From EA-27 sp964396265 (GTDB lineage Archaea > Thermoplasmatota > Thermoplasmata > RBG-16-68-12 > EA-27), in the NCBI GenBank assembly GCA_964396265.1, contig CAYNEM010000014.1, positions 7,599-71,598 on the forward strand: a DNA stretch of 64,000 nt. The letters run 5' to 3'. Below the pieces are notes generated by a model. That model saw only the letters and a list, made by a program, of their open reading frames with translations, was not told where the DNA came from and searched no databases. Position 1 is the stretch's first letter; every line of letters starts with the position of its first letter. The position numbers were made by a program, and so were the translations under genes. Shown piece by piece: positions 42,971 to 51,191 of the stretch.

Positions 42971-43000
42971 ATGAGACCGGGACCGTTCCCCCCGCCGTGA
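42971..43000 (+). CDS. Nine-codon upstream ORF overlapping purC start
   Basis: The ORF reads MRPGPFPPP then TGA. The TGA overlaps the purC GTG (GTGA at 42997-43000), the layout of translational coupling. The three final prolines are the kind of run that slows ribosomes without IF5A/EF-P. It may be a leader peptide tuning purC, or a chance ORF. Confidence 0.35.
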   Translation: MRPGPFPPP

Positions 43001-43911
43001 AATTCCTCCGGAAGGGGAAGGTCAAAGAGGTCTACGAGGTCTCCGACACGGAGCTCGAGTTCCACTTCACGGACCAGATCAGCGTCTTCGACAAGGTCAT
43101 CCCGAGCCTGGTCCCCCACAAGGGGGAGACGCTGTGCCGGACGAGCGCCCACTGGTTCCGCGTCGCGGAGTCGATGGGGGTGAAGTCCCACTTCCTCCGC
43201 GTCCTCGACGGGGACCGGATGCGCGTGCGGCGCGTGGAGATCATCCACGACTACGCGAAGATCACCGCCAAGACGACGAACTTCCTCATCCCGCTCGAGG
43301 TGATCGCGCGGTATTATGTCGCAGGTTCGCTCCACGACCGACTGCAAAAGCGCAGACTCCGACCGGAGGAGCTCGGGTTCGCGAGGGGGCACGAGCCAAG
43401 GTATGGGGAGGCGCTCCCGCAACCGTTCGTGGAGGCGACGACGAAACTCGAGGCGGTGGACCGCGAACTGACGCTGGAGGAGGCCCTGCGGATCTCGAGC
43501 CTCTCCCGGGACGAATACGGGGAATTACAGCAACTCGTCCTCCGGATCGACGAGCGGATGAACGTGGACGTGCGGAATCGAGGGCTGATCCATGTCGACG
43601 GGAAGAAGGAGTTCGCGTTCGACGAGCACCGGGAGCTCATGGTCATCGACACCTTCGGGACCGCGGACGAGGACCGCTTCTGGGACTTGGCCGCGTACGA
43701 GGCCGGGAAACAGGTCGAGCTCAGCAAGGAGTTCGTGCGTCAACACTACCGCCAAACCGGGTACCACGAGGCGCTGATGGACGCGCGCGCGGCGGATCGG
43801 GAGGAGCCCGAGATCCCCGCCCTCCCTGAGGACGTGCTGCGGCAGGTCAGCGACCTCTATGTCTCCCTTTTCGAACGGATCACGGGAGAGACGTTCCGGG
43901 AAGGAACATAG
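42997..43911 (+). CDS. purC: Phosphoribosylaminoimidazole-succinocarboxamide synthase
   Basis: 304 residues from a GTG. SAICAR synthetase joins CAIR and aspartate with ATP in purine synthesis. Family marks: KFLRKGKVKEVYEV at the start, FTDQISVFDKVIPSLVPHKG, KTTNFLIPLEVIARYYVAGS and VIDTFGTADEDRFW. It is slightly longer than the bacterial enzyme, as in other archaea. Other pur genes are not adjacent. ilvE follows after 50 bp in the same direction. Confidence 0.93.
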   Translation: MKFLRKGKVKEVYEVSDTELEFHFTDQISVFDKVIPSLVPHKGETLCRTSAHWFRVAESMGVKSHFLRVLDGDRMRVRRVEIIHDYAKITAKTTNFLIPLEVIARYYVAGSLHDRLQKRRLRPEELGFARGHEPRYGEALPQPFVEATTKLEAVDRELTLEEALRISSLSRDEYGELQQLVLRIDERMNVDVRNRGLIHVDGKKEFAFDEHRELMVIDTFGTADEDRFWDLAAYEAGKQVELSKEFVRQHYRQTGYHEALMDARAADREEPEIPALPEDVLRQVSDLYVSLFERITGETFREGT

Positions 43912-43961
43912 AAAAGGGCTATATCGGGGCCGCCCATTCCACGCGAGTTGGGGTCCCCGCC

Positions 43962-44879
43962 ATGGAAAACGTCGTCTACATCGACGGGAAGTTTCTCCCT
44001 CAGTCGGAGGCGAAAGTCACGGTCTTCGACCACGGCCTCCTCTACGGGGACGGCGTGTTCGAGGGCATCCGTGCGTACAACCGCCGCGTGTTCCGGCTCG
44101 AACGGCACGTGGAGCGGATGTGCCAGAGCGCGAAGGCGATCGACCTCACGATCCCGCACACCCCCGAAGCGTTCGTCGGGATCATCCTGGAGACCTGCCG
44201 CCGCAACAACGTCGTCGACGGATACATCCGTCCGATCGTCACGCGCGGGCCCGGGGACCTCGGGCTCGACCCCCGGAAGTGCACGCGGGGCCCGACCGTC
44301 GTCGTGATCGCGAACCCGGGGATCGCGTTGTACCCGAAGGAAAAGTACGAGCAGGGCCTGCGACTCGTGACCTCTTCGTACCGCCGAGTGCCGCCCCAGT
44401 CCCTCAGCCCGAGCATCAAGTCCCTCAACTACCTGAACCAAATCATGGCGAGGATCGAGGCGAACCAGTACGGCGCGGACGAGGCGCTCATGCTCGACAT
44501 CCACGGGTACGTGTCGGAAGCGAGCGCGGACAACTTCTTCATCGTGCGCAACCACGGGGTCGTGACTCCGCCGACGCAGACGAACCTGCCCGGGGTGACG
44601 CGCGAAGTCGTCCTGGAGCTGGCGGAGAAGCTCGGAATCCATGGGGAGGAGAAGCCGTTCACCCTGTACGACGTCTGGGCGGCTAACGAGGCGTTCATCA
44701 CGGGGACGGCGGCTGAGATTGGCCCAGTCGTCGAGGTCGACGGTCGGAAGATCGGGGACGGGACGCCGGGGGAGATCACGAAGCAGCTCGTGAAGGCGTT
44801 CCGGGAACTCGTGACGACGACCGGGACGCCGATCTACCCGAACCCCCGCGGGGCCAAGGCGGCCCGCACATCGCGGTAA
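43962..44879 (+). CDS. ilvE: Branched-chain amino acid aminotransferase
   Basis: 305 residues, normal length for the fold-type IV PLP family. Final step of Leu, Ile and Val synthesis. Motifs: FDHGLLYGDGVFEGIRAYN, the PLP lysine in SPSIKSLNYLNQIMA, EASADNFFIV and NEAFITGTAAEIGPV. A D-amino-acid transaminase role is less likely given the GVFEGIRAY context. A TATA-like CTATATCG lies about 37-44 nt upstream. sucC follows after 35 bp. Confidence 0.92.
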   Translation: MENVVYIDGKFLPQSEAKVTVFDHGLLYGDGVFEGIRAYNRRVFRLERHVERMCQSAKAIDLTIPHTPEAFVGIILETCRRNNVVDGYIRPIVTRGPGDLGLDPRKCTRGPTVVVIANPGIALYPKEKYEQGLRLVTSSYRRVPPQSLSPSIKSLNYLNQIMARIEANQYGADEALMLDIHGYVSEASADNFFIVRNHGVVTPPTQTNLPGVTREVVLELAEKLGIHGEEKPFTLYDVWAANEAFITGTAAEIGPVVEVDGRKIGDGTPGEITKQLVKAFRELVTTTGTPIYPNPRGAKAARTSR

Positions 44880-44914
44880 GGCTAAATCCGCATCGCCCAT
44901 CGCCCCCAGGCCGC

Positions 44915-46021
44915 ATGAAGTTCTACGAGCACAAGGCTCACGAGATCTTCCGGAGGTACGGAATCCCCGTGCCCCGTGGCGTTTTGGCAACGACGCCGGA
45001 GGACCTCGTGGACCCGCCCCTTCCGTGCGCCGTCAAGGCGCAGGTCCTCGTGGGCGGGCGCGGCAAGGCCGGCGGTATTCGGTTCGCGCAGACCGTCGCG
45101 GAGGCGCGTCAGGCGGCGGGTGCGATCCTCGGAATGACGATCGGGCCGTACACGGTCAAGCAAGTCTACGCGCAGGAGATGCTCGATATCGCGCAGGAGC
45201 TGTATCTCTCCATCGCCATCGACCGCTCCGCGCGTGCGCCCCTCCTGATGGCCAGCGCCCTTGGCGGCGTGGAGATCGAGTCCGTCCCCGTGGACAAGCT
45301 GTTCCGGATGCACGTCCCGCCGCTCGTCGGCCTCCAGCCCTATGTGCTTCGCGCTCTCGCGAGGAAGTTGGCGCTCCCGAAGGAGGTCGCCACCCAGGTC
45401 TCCGACGTCACGCGAAAAGCGTACGCCCTGTTCAAGGGCGAGGACGCGGAGCTCGTGGAGATCAACCCGTTGGCGGTGCTGAAGGACGGACGCGTCGTCG
45501 CGGGTGACGCGAAGCTCGTCGTCGACGACAACGCGGAGTACCGCCACCCCGCGTACGCGGAGCTCGACCAGGACCGGACGCCGCTGGAGGAGGAGGCGCA
45601 CGATAAGGGCATCACGTTCATCCAGCTCGACGGGGACATCGGCGTGATCGCGAACGGCGCGGGGCTCACGATGGCGACGCTGGACGTGCTGAACAAGAAG
45701 GGCGGCCGGGGCGGCGCGTTCCTCGACCTTGGCGGCACGGACGACCCGGAGAAGGTGAAGCAGGCGTTCGAGATCCTCCTGAAGGCCGAGCCGTCCGTGA
45801 TCTTCTTGAACATCTTTGGCGGCATCACGAAGGCGGACACGGTCGCAGTCGGTGCGGAAGACGCACTGAAAGCGTTCGGGACGAAGGTCCCCGTGGTCGC
45901 GCGCATCAAGGGCGTCAACGAAGCGAAGGCGAAGGAGATCCTCGCGGACGCGGGGATGCATTCCGTCGAGGACTTGGAGGAAGGCGCAGAGTTGGCGGTG
46001 AAGCTGCGGGGGACTCTCTGA
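44915..46021 (+). CDS. sucC: Succinyl-CoA synthetase beta subunit (ADP/GDP-forming)
   Basis: 368 residues. ATP-grasp subunit that binds nucleotide and succinate. Family blocks: KFYEHKAHEIFRRYGIPVP, KAQVLVGGRGKAGG, ELVEINPLAVL, DGDIGVIANGAGLTMATLD and FLNIFGGITKADTVA. A TATA-like CTAAATCC lies 26-33 nt before the ATG. Its stop shares one base with the sucD ATG, so the subunits are translated together. Confidence 0.95.
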   Translation: MKFYEHKAHEIFRRYGIPVPRGVLATTPEDLVDPPLPCAVKAQVLVGGRGKAGGIRFAQTVAEARQAAGAILGMTIGPYTVKQVYAQEMLDIAQELYLSIAIDRSARAPLLMASALGGVEIESVPVDKLFRMHVPPLVGLQPYVLRALARKLALPKEVATQVSDVTRKAYALFKGEDAELVEINPLAVLKDGRVVAGDAKLVVDDNAEYRHPAYAELDQDRTPLEEEAHDKGITFIQLDGDIGVIANGAGLTMATLDVLNKKGGRGGAFLDLGGTDDPEKVKQAFEILLKAEPSVIFLNIFGGITKADTVAVGAEDALKAFGTKVPVVARIKGVNEAKAKEILADAGMHSVEDLEEGAELAVKLRGTL

Positions 46022-46899
46022 TGTCGGTCCTCCTCGACGCGAACACGCGCCTCATGGTCCAGGGGATCACGGGCCACCAGGGGCAATTCCACACGCGCGC
46101 GATGCTCGACTTCGGGACGAAAGTCGTCGCGGGCGTCACGCCGGGCAAGGGTGGCACGGACGTCCACGCGGTCCCCGTGTTCGATTCCTGCGAGGAGGCC
46201 GTGTCCGTGACGGGCGCGAACGCCTCCGTCGTGTTCGTCCCCGCCCCATACGCGAAGGACGCCGCGATCGAGGCGATGGAGTCCGGCGTGAAGCTCCTCG
46301 CGATCATCACGGAGCGAATCCCCGTGCACGACTGCCTCGACCTCATGCCATACGCACGGGCGAAGGGCGTCACCGTCATCGGTCCGAACTGCCCGGGGAT
46401 CGCCACCGCCGGCGTCGCAAAGGCCGGCATCCTGCCAAACCAGATCTTCATGCCGGGTCCCTGGGGCGTCGTCTCTCGCAGCGGGACGCTCACGTACGAG
46501 ATCGTCGATGCGATGACGCGCTCGGGACTCGGCCAGACGACGTGCGTCGGGATCGGCGGCGATCCGATCAACGGGACAAACATGGTCGAAGCGCTCACGT
46601 TGTTCGAGCGAGACCCGGAGACGAAGGGCGTGGTCCTTGTCGGAGAGATTGGCGGGACTGCAGAGGAAGAGGCCGCGCGGTTCGCGAGGACGATGTCGAA
46701 ACCCGTGTTCGCCTACGTCGCCGGCAGGACCGCGCCGCCAGGGAAGCGCATGGGCCACGCGGGCGCAATCATCCAGCAAGGGATGGGGACCGCGGAGAGC
46801 AAGGTGAAGGCGTTCGAGGAGGCGGGTGTGCCTGTCGCGGAGTATCCCCGAGAAATCCCGGACCTAATTCGATCGTCGCTGTCGAAGAGGGCGGGTTAG
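46021..46899 (+). CDS. sucD: Succinyl-CoA synthetase alpha subunit
   Basis: 292 residues. Binds CoA through its Rossmann domain (VQGITGHQGQFHTRAMLDFG) and carries the phosphorylated His in RMGHAGAIIQQG. NCPGI and SRSGTLTYEIVDAMT are conserved blocks. It works with SucC in the citric acid cycle or in acyl-CoA-linked ATP formation. The convergent zinc-ribbon membrane gene ends 68 bp downstream. Confidence 0.95.
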   Translation: MSVLLDANTRLMVQGITGHQGQFHTRAMLDFGTKVVAGVTPGKGGTDVHAVPVFDSCEEAVSVTGANASVVFVPAPYAKDAAIEAMESGVKLLAIITERIPVHDCLDLMPYARAKGVTVIGPNCPGIATAGVAKAGILPNQIFMPGPWGVVSRSGTLTYEIVDAMTRSGLGQTTCVGIGGDPINGTNMVEALTLFERDPETKGVVLVGEIGGTAEEEAARFARTMSKPVFAYVAGRTAPPGKRMGHAGAIIQQGMGTAESKVKAFEEAGVPVAEYPREIPDLIRSSLSKRAG

Positions 46900-46946
46900 G
46901 CGGAGCTCCCTGGTCATCTGAGCTATCCAAGCCTCAAGCGTCGCAC

Positions 46947-46983
46947 GGCTCTTCCATCGGCACTCCCCTAAAGGAGTAGAGCC
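46947..46983. terminator. Hairpin between sucD and the convergent zinc-ribbon gene
   Basis: GGCTCT (46947-46952) pairs with AGAGCC (46978-46983), and inside it ACTCC (46962-46966) pairs with GGAGT (46973-46977), leaving a 9-nt bulge. It includes the last bases of the minus-strand gene and sits where both transcripts end. A terminator or mRNA 3' stem is plausible. Confidence 0.35.
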
Positions 46984-48071
46984 GCGATGGCGACTACGCC
47001 TGCGACCACGGCCGCGATGATGCCGACCTTGACCCACGAGATCGGAGCCTCGCCCTGGACCTCACCCGTCTGACCGTTCACCACGAACCGGTACGTCTTG
47101 GATCCGAACATGTACGCGGCGACGTACATCGGGAGCAGCATATGCTTCCACGTGATCCCGCTGAGCCGCGTGTTCACGCGCAGGCCGCGCTGGGTGTCGC
47201 CGTCGAGAGCCTTCGAGCACTCCTTCTGCTCGCTCGAGACGATTTGGCCCTTCGCGTTGTTCCAGCCCTCCTTCGGCTCGACGGAGTACTCCTCCGCGAG
47301 GAACCCGGCGAGGAACCGCGGGTCGTAGCCGACGAGCGCGTTGAGGTGGAACGGGTACGCCTTCGACACGATGTTCGTCGGCAGGCCTTTCGACGCGCAG
47401 ATGAGCACGTCGTTGTAGAACTGGTTGTGGCGGCCGGACCGGTGCTCCCACCGGACGCGGCGCTCCTGCCCCTGGACCGTCGTGGGCCGGCCGTTCTGCA
47501 TGACCGTGCGCGGGACCGTCACGTTGTAGTATTGGCCCCTCTCGCCTGACCAGTCCGAGTCCGCCTGGGCGTCGTACGTGAAGAACGGCGTGTACAGCCC
47601 GTCGATCTTCGCGAGCTGTGCCATCCTCTTCAGCTCCCCCGGCGCAAGCCACCGGGACCGGAGCCAGGTCCGGAACTTCTGCGTGGCGGCGTCCGCGGTC
47701 ACCTGGAACGGCAGCACGGATTCGGGGCGGACCATGTTGGGGTTGCTCGGCTGCTCGAACACGACGTCGGAGCCGCAGTACGGGCATCGCGTCGCCGTCG
47801 TGGCCGGGGGGAAGTCCACCGTGGCGGAGCACGCCTTGCACTTGAACGAACGCGTCTGCGCGCCGAAGCCCGTCTGCGTCGTCGTCGCGACGAGGTCGAG
47901 CTCCTGGATGCTGTGCTCGACGATCGCCTTCGCCTCGACCACGATCTCGTTCTCCGTGCCGCAGTACTGGCACTTGAGGGAGGGCGTGCCGGGCGCGTAG
48001 TCGAGGTTCGCGCCGCAGTTCTTGCACGGGAACTGATGGGAGCCGGAGGCCTGGGGGGCGGGGGCGTTCAT
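46968..48071 (-). CDS. Tail-anchored protein with two N-terminal zinc ribbons
   Basis: 367 residues. Two zinc ribbons (PCKNCGANLDY with KCQYCGTE, and KCKACSATVDF with RCPYCGSD) are followed by a large central domain (residues 110-335) and a single C-terminal membrane helix (about 345-366), so the body is cytoplasmic. Similar proteins are often annotated as TFIIB-type zinc-ribbon or primosomal protein N'-like, without known function. The TATA-like CTTAACGG lies about 22-29 nt before the ATG, next to CGGAGG. Confidence 0.72.
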   Translation of the reverse strand: MNAPAPQASGSHQFPCKNCGANLDYAPGTPSLKCQYCGTENEIVVEAKAIVEHSIQELDLVATTTQTGFGAQTRSFKCKACSATVDFPPATTATRCPYCGSDVVFEQPSNPNMVRPESVLPFQVTADAATQKFRTWLRSRWLAPGELKRMAQLAKIDGLYTPFFTYDAQADSDWSGERGQYYNVTVPRTVMQNGRPTTVQGQERRVRWEHRSGRHNQFYNDVLICASKGLPTNIVSKAYPFHLNALVGYDPRFLAGFLAEEYSVEPKEGWNNAKGQIVSSEQKECSKALDGDTQRGLRVNTRLSGITWKHMLLPMYVAAYMFGSKTYRFVVNGQTGEVQGEAPISWVKVGIIAAVVAGVVAIAALLL

Positions 48072-48144
48072 CCTCCGAGCGATTTCCGGGCCCGTTAAGA
48101 AGGTTCCGACGCGAATCGCGCGCGTGATAGGCCGTGTCCGCGGT

Positions 48145-48167
48145 CACGCGCGCGCACGCGCGCGCGT
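48145..48167. other. 23-bp alternating purine-pyrimidine (Z-DNA-prone) tract
   Basis: The spacer between the zinc-ribbon gene and the first topoisomerase gene contains an uninterrupted pyrimidine-purine alternation, almost all CG steps with two CA steps. Such tracts flip to Z-DNA under negative supercoiling. It ends 34 bp before the TATA box of the topoisomerase gene. Confidence 0.5.
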
Positions 48168-48200
48168 TGGGTCCGGTCTCCCCGCCAATCACCGCCAAAC

Positions 48201-48210
48201 CATTAAATAG
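48201..48210 (+). promoter_or_regulatory. TATA box of the first topoisomerase gene
   Basis: CATTAAATAG; the same ten bases occur before the second topoisomerase gene (51159-51168). Two CCGCCAA copies lie just upstream (48182-48188 and 48192-48198). It is about 34-43 nt from the ATG, so a leader of roughly ten bases is expected. Confidence 0.55.
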
Positions 48211-48243
48211 AGCGCGCCGGTGTGTCGCGGCCCGTCGCCGGCC

Positions 48244-50712
48244 ATGCGCACACTGATCGTCACCGAGAAAAACAACACAGCCGCGCGAATCGCCACCATC
48301 CTCTCGAACGGGTCCATGCGCCGGGGCTACCCGCACCGCGTGCCCGTGTTCGCCTTCTCCAAGGACGGGACGGACTACACGGTCGTCGGCCTCCGGGGCC
48401 ACATCATGAACATCGACTACCCGGAGGAGCTGAACGCCTGGGAGAAGGTCGACCTCAGGCGGCTCATCTGGGCGGAGCCCGTGAAGGTCGTCACCGCCAA
48501 GAACGTGGAGGCCGCGCTCCGGGAGGTCGCGCACGGGCAGGACGAGGTCATCGTCGCGACGGACTTCGACCGGGAGGGCGAGCTCATCGGCGTCGAGGCC
48601 CTCAACATCGTGAAGGCAGAGAACCCCGGCATCCGGGTGCGGCGCGCGCGATACTCTTCGCTCACGAAGTGGGAGATCGAGGAGGCGTTCCGCAACCTCG
48701 CCGAGGTGGACTATGCGCTCGCGATGGCGGCGGAGTCCCGCCAGGAGGTCGACCTCGCCTGGGGCGCCGTGCTCACGCGGTTCATCTCCATCGCCGCCAA
48801 CCAGGTGGGAAAGGACTTCCTCTCCGTCGGCCGCGTGCAGACGCCCGCGCTTGCGCTCATCGTGGACCGCGAGCGGGAGATCGAAGAGTTCGTGCCGAAG
48901 CCGTACTGGACCGTCCAAGCGACGTTCGACAAGGACGGCGTCACCTTCGCTGCGGGCCACGAGAAGGGCCAGTTCTGGGAGAAGCGCGACGCCGAGGCCG
49001 TCCTGAAGAAGGCAAAGGGCGCGAAGGGCGGCGTCGTGAAGGAGTATCTGAAGAACGAGAAGTCGGAGCGCGGGCCGCCGCCGTTCAACACGACGATGTT
49101 CGTGACGGAGGCGAACCGGCTCGGGCTCGGGGCCGCGTACGCGATGCGGATCGCGGAGGACCTGTACACGTCGGGCTACATCTCGTACCCGCGGACGGAC
49201 AACACGGTGTACCCGCCGTCGCTCTCCCTGAAGGGCGTGCTCGAGAAGCTCCGGCAGTCCGAATTCCGGACGGAGGCCGAGGAGATCCTGCAGCAGGAAA
49301 CGATCCGCGGGACGCGCGGGCGCATGGAGGCCACGGACCACCCGCCGATCTACTCGACGCAGGCCGCGCCGAAGACCAAGCTCCGCACCGATCATTGGAA
49401 GGTGTACGAGCTCGTCGTTCGCCGGTTCTTCGCGACGGTCGCGCCGCCCTCGGTCGGGATCGCGAGCGAGGCGAAGCTCGACGCGAACGGGGAGATGTTC
49501 CTCGCGTCCGGGTTCCGGATCGTCGACCCCGGCTGGCGGAAGTACTACCCGTACTGGTCCACCCGGGAGTCGGACCTGCCCGCGCTCAGGGAGGGCGAGA
49601 CGGTCCCGCTTTTGGCGGTGGAGATGCGCGAGGACAAGACGAGGCCGGAGGCCCGGTACACGCAGGGCGCTCTCATCCAGGAGATGGAGCGGCTCAACCT
49701 GGGGACGAAGTCGACGCGCCACGAGATCATCCAGAAGCTGTACGACCGGAAGTACGTCGAGGGCCGCCAGCTACGTCCCACGCTCCCGGGACGGGCTCTC
49801 GTAGGCACGCTCGAGGACCACGCGAAGAAGATCACGGAACCCGAGATGACCGCACACCTCGAGGCCGACATGGACGGCATCGCCCGCGGGCTGCGGACGA
49901 AGCAGGAAGTCGTGCACGAGTCGCAGTCCCTCCTCGACGATACGCTGACCGTGCTCGTGGAGAACGAGGACGCGATTCGCTCGGAGATCACGAGCGCCCT
50001 CCAGGTCCAGAACTTCGTCGGCGTGTGCCCGGCGGACGGCGGCAACCTGTTCATCCGCGCGACGCGCCGCGGGTCGCGCTTCATCGGGTGCTCGAACTAC
50101 CCGACGTGCAAGGTGTACCATTCGCTCCCGCCGGGGCTCATCGAGGCGACGCAGGAAAAGTGCCCCGAGTGCGGGTCCCCGATCGTCAAGCGGGTCGGCG
50201 GCGGGAAGCCGGACACGTTCTGCATCGACGCGGAGTGTCCCAGCCTCCGGGGACAGAACATCGTCGGGCGTTGTGAGAAGTGCCAGCAAGGCGAGATGAT
50301 CATCCGCCACTCCGGGCGCGGGAAGCGCTTCCTCGGGTGCGTGCGATACCCGGAGTGCGACAACACGCACCCTCTGCCCCAGCGCGGCCTCATCCTCACG
50401 ACGCCGGAACGGTGCGAGCGGTGCTCGAACCCGATCATCAAGGTCATCATGCGCGGGCGCCCGCCCTGGGTCCTCTGCGTGAACATGCAATGCCCGAAGA
50501 AGATCGAACGTCAGGAGGCGAAACTGGCGCGCACAAAGGAGAAGGCGAAGGTCGCTCGCGCGAAGGCGAGGAAGGCCGCCGCCAAGAAGGCGGGGCCAAA
50601 GGGCGCAGAGAAGGCATCCAAGCCGAGGAAGCGGATGCCGAAAGTCGCCGCGAAAAAGCGTGCACCCGCGGTACCCCAGGCCTTGCCGTCGCCGCCGAGC
50701 CTCGGGACGTAG
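48244..50712 (+). CDS. topA: Type IA DNA topoisomerase, long paralogue
   Basis: 822 residues. TOPRIM with IVATDFDREGELIGVEA, catalytic Tyr315 in YISYPRTDNTVYP, and the NTKSTRHE-type block (LGTKSTRHEIIQKLYDR). Relaxes negative supercoils through a 5'-phosphotyrosine. Four C-terminal zinc ribbons follow (for example CSNYPTC, CPECGS, CEKCQQ, CERCSN), then a Lys/Ala-rich tail (about 755-822) that probably binds DNA. An in-frame GTG at 48220 is less likely as start because the conserved RTLIVTEK begins at 48244. A second topoisomerase IA gene is 480 bp downstream. Confidence 0.93.
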   Translation: MRTLIVTEKNNTAARIATILSNGSMRRGYPHRVPVFAFSKDGTDYTVVGLRGHIMNIDYPEELNAWEKVDLRRLIWAEPVKVVTAKNVEAALREVAHGQDEVIVATDFDREGELIGVEALNIVKAENPGIRVRRARYSSLTKWEIEEAFRNLAEVDYALAMAAESRQEVDLAWGAVLTRFISIAANQVGKDFLSVGRVQTPALALIVDREREIEEFVPKPYWTVQATFDKDGVTFAAGHEKGQFWEKRDAEAVLKKAKGAKGGVVKEYLKNEKSERGPPPFNTTMFVTEANRLGLGAAYAMRIAEDLYTSGYISYPRTDNTVYPPSLSLKGVLEKLRQSEFRTEAEEILQQETIRGTRGRMEATDHPPIYSTQAAPKTKLRTDHWKVYELVVRRFFATVAPPSVGIASEAKLDANGEMFLASGFRIVDPGWRKYYPYWSTRESDLPALREGETVPLLAVEMREDKTRPEARYTQGALIQEMERLNLGTKSTRHEIIQKLYDRKYVEGRQLRPTLPGRALVGTLEDHAKKITEPEMTAHLEADMDGIARGLRTKQEVVHESQSLLDDTLTVLVENEDAIRSEITSALQVQNFVGVCPADGGNLFIRATRRGSRFIGCSNYPTCKVYHSLPPGLIEATQEKCPECGSPIVKRVGGGKPDTFCIDAECPSLRGQNIVGRCEKCQQGEMIIRHSGRGKRFLGCVRYPECDNTHPLPQRGLILTTPERCERCSNPIIKVIMRGRPPWVLCVNMQCPKKIERQEAKLARTKEKAKVARAKARKAAAKKAGPKGAEKASKPRKRMPKVAAKKRAPAVPQALPSPPSLGT

Positions 50713-50748
50713 CGACGCCTTATCACTCCCACCGGCTTCCCGGCGGCG

Positions 50749-51147
50749 ATGCAGCGAACGAACTTCGGCTCGGGCACTCGCTGGGAACCGATCATCGGGT
50801 ACTCCCGTGCGGTCCGGGTGGGTCCTTTCGTGTGGGTCTCCGGCACCACCGCCACGGACGAGCGGGGAGACATCGTCGGGCCCGAGGACGCGTATGCCCA
50901 AGCGTCACAGGCGCTCCGGAACATCGAGCGCGCCCTCGCAGGGGCGGGTGCGAACCGGACTCACGTCGTCAGGACGCGCATTTACGTGAAGAACATCGAG
51001 GACTGGGAGCGCGTCGGGCGGGCGCACCGGGAGATGTTCGACGGCATCCGCCCGGCCACCTCAATGGTCGAGGTGAGCCGGTTCGTCGCGCCGGAGATCC
51101 TCGTGGAGATCGAGGCGGACGCGTTCGTCCCGGAGCTGCCGGAGTGA
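50749..51147 (+). CDS. ridA: RidA/YjgF-family enamine/imine deaminase
   Basis: 132 residues. RidA proteins hydrolyse reactive 2-aminoacrylate and related imines. Core pattern: GYSRAVRVGPFVWVSGTTA at the start, VRTRIYVKNIEDW in the middle with the family Arg, and SMVEVSRFVAPEILVEIEAD at the end. It is somewhat diverged from the canonical PAxS motif. A TATA-like CTTATCAC is 24-31 nt before the ATG. It is inserted between the two topoisomerase genes. Confidence 0.88.
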   Translation: MQRTNFGSGTRWEPIIGYSRAVRVGPFVWVSGTTATDERGDIVGPEDAYAQASQALRNIERALAGAGANRTHVVRTRIYVKNIEDWERVGRAHREMFDGIRPATSMVEVSRFVAPEILVEIEADAFVPELPE

Positions 51148-51158
51148 GCTTCGCCGCC

Positions 51159-51168
51159 ATTAAATAGC
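51159..51168 (+). promoter_or_regulatory. TATA box of the second topoisomerase gene
   Basis: CATTAAATAG, identical to the box before the first topoisomerase gene. It lies 24-33 nt before the GTG start codon at 51192, the usual leaderless spacing here. Confidence 0.55.
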
Positions 51169-51191
51169 CCGTACTCCCATGCGCGATTCCC

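Noticed and set aside
46900..46967. Spacer after sucD examined for a tRNA or small RNA gene
   Set aside because: Only a bulged hairpin at the two gene ends is seen; no tRNA arms or RNA promoter.
47062..49722. Very long open frame on the minus strand across the first topoisomerase gene
   Set aside because: It is the high-GC antisense shadow of well-conserved genes; its protein is Arg/Gly/Ala-rich and matches nothing. The same applies to long antisense frames at 2947-4764 and 55909-58452.
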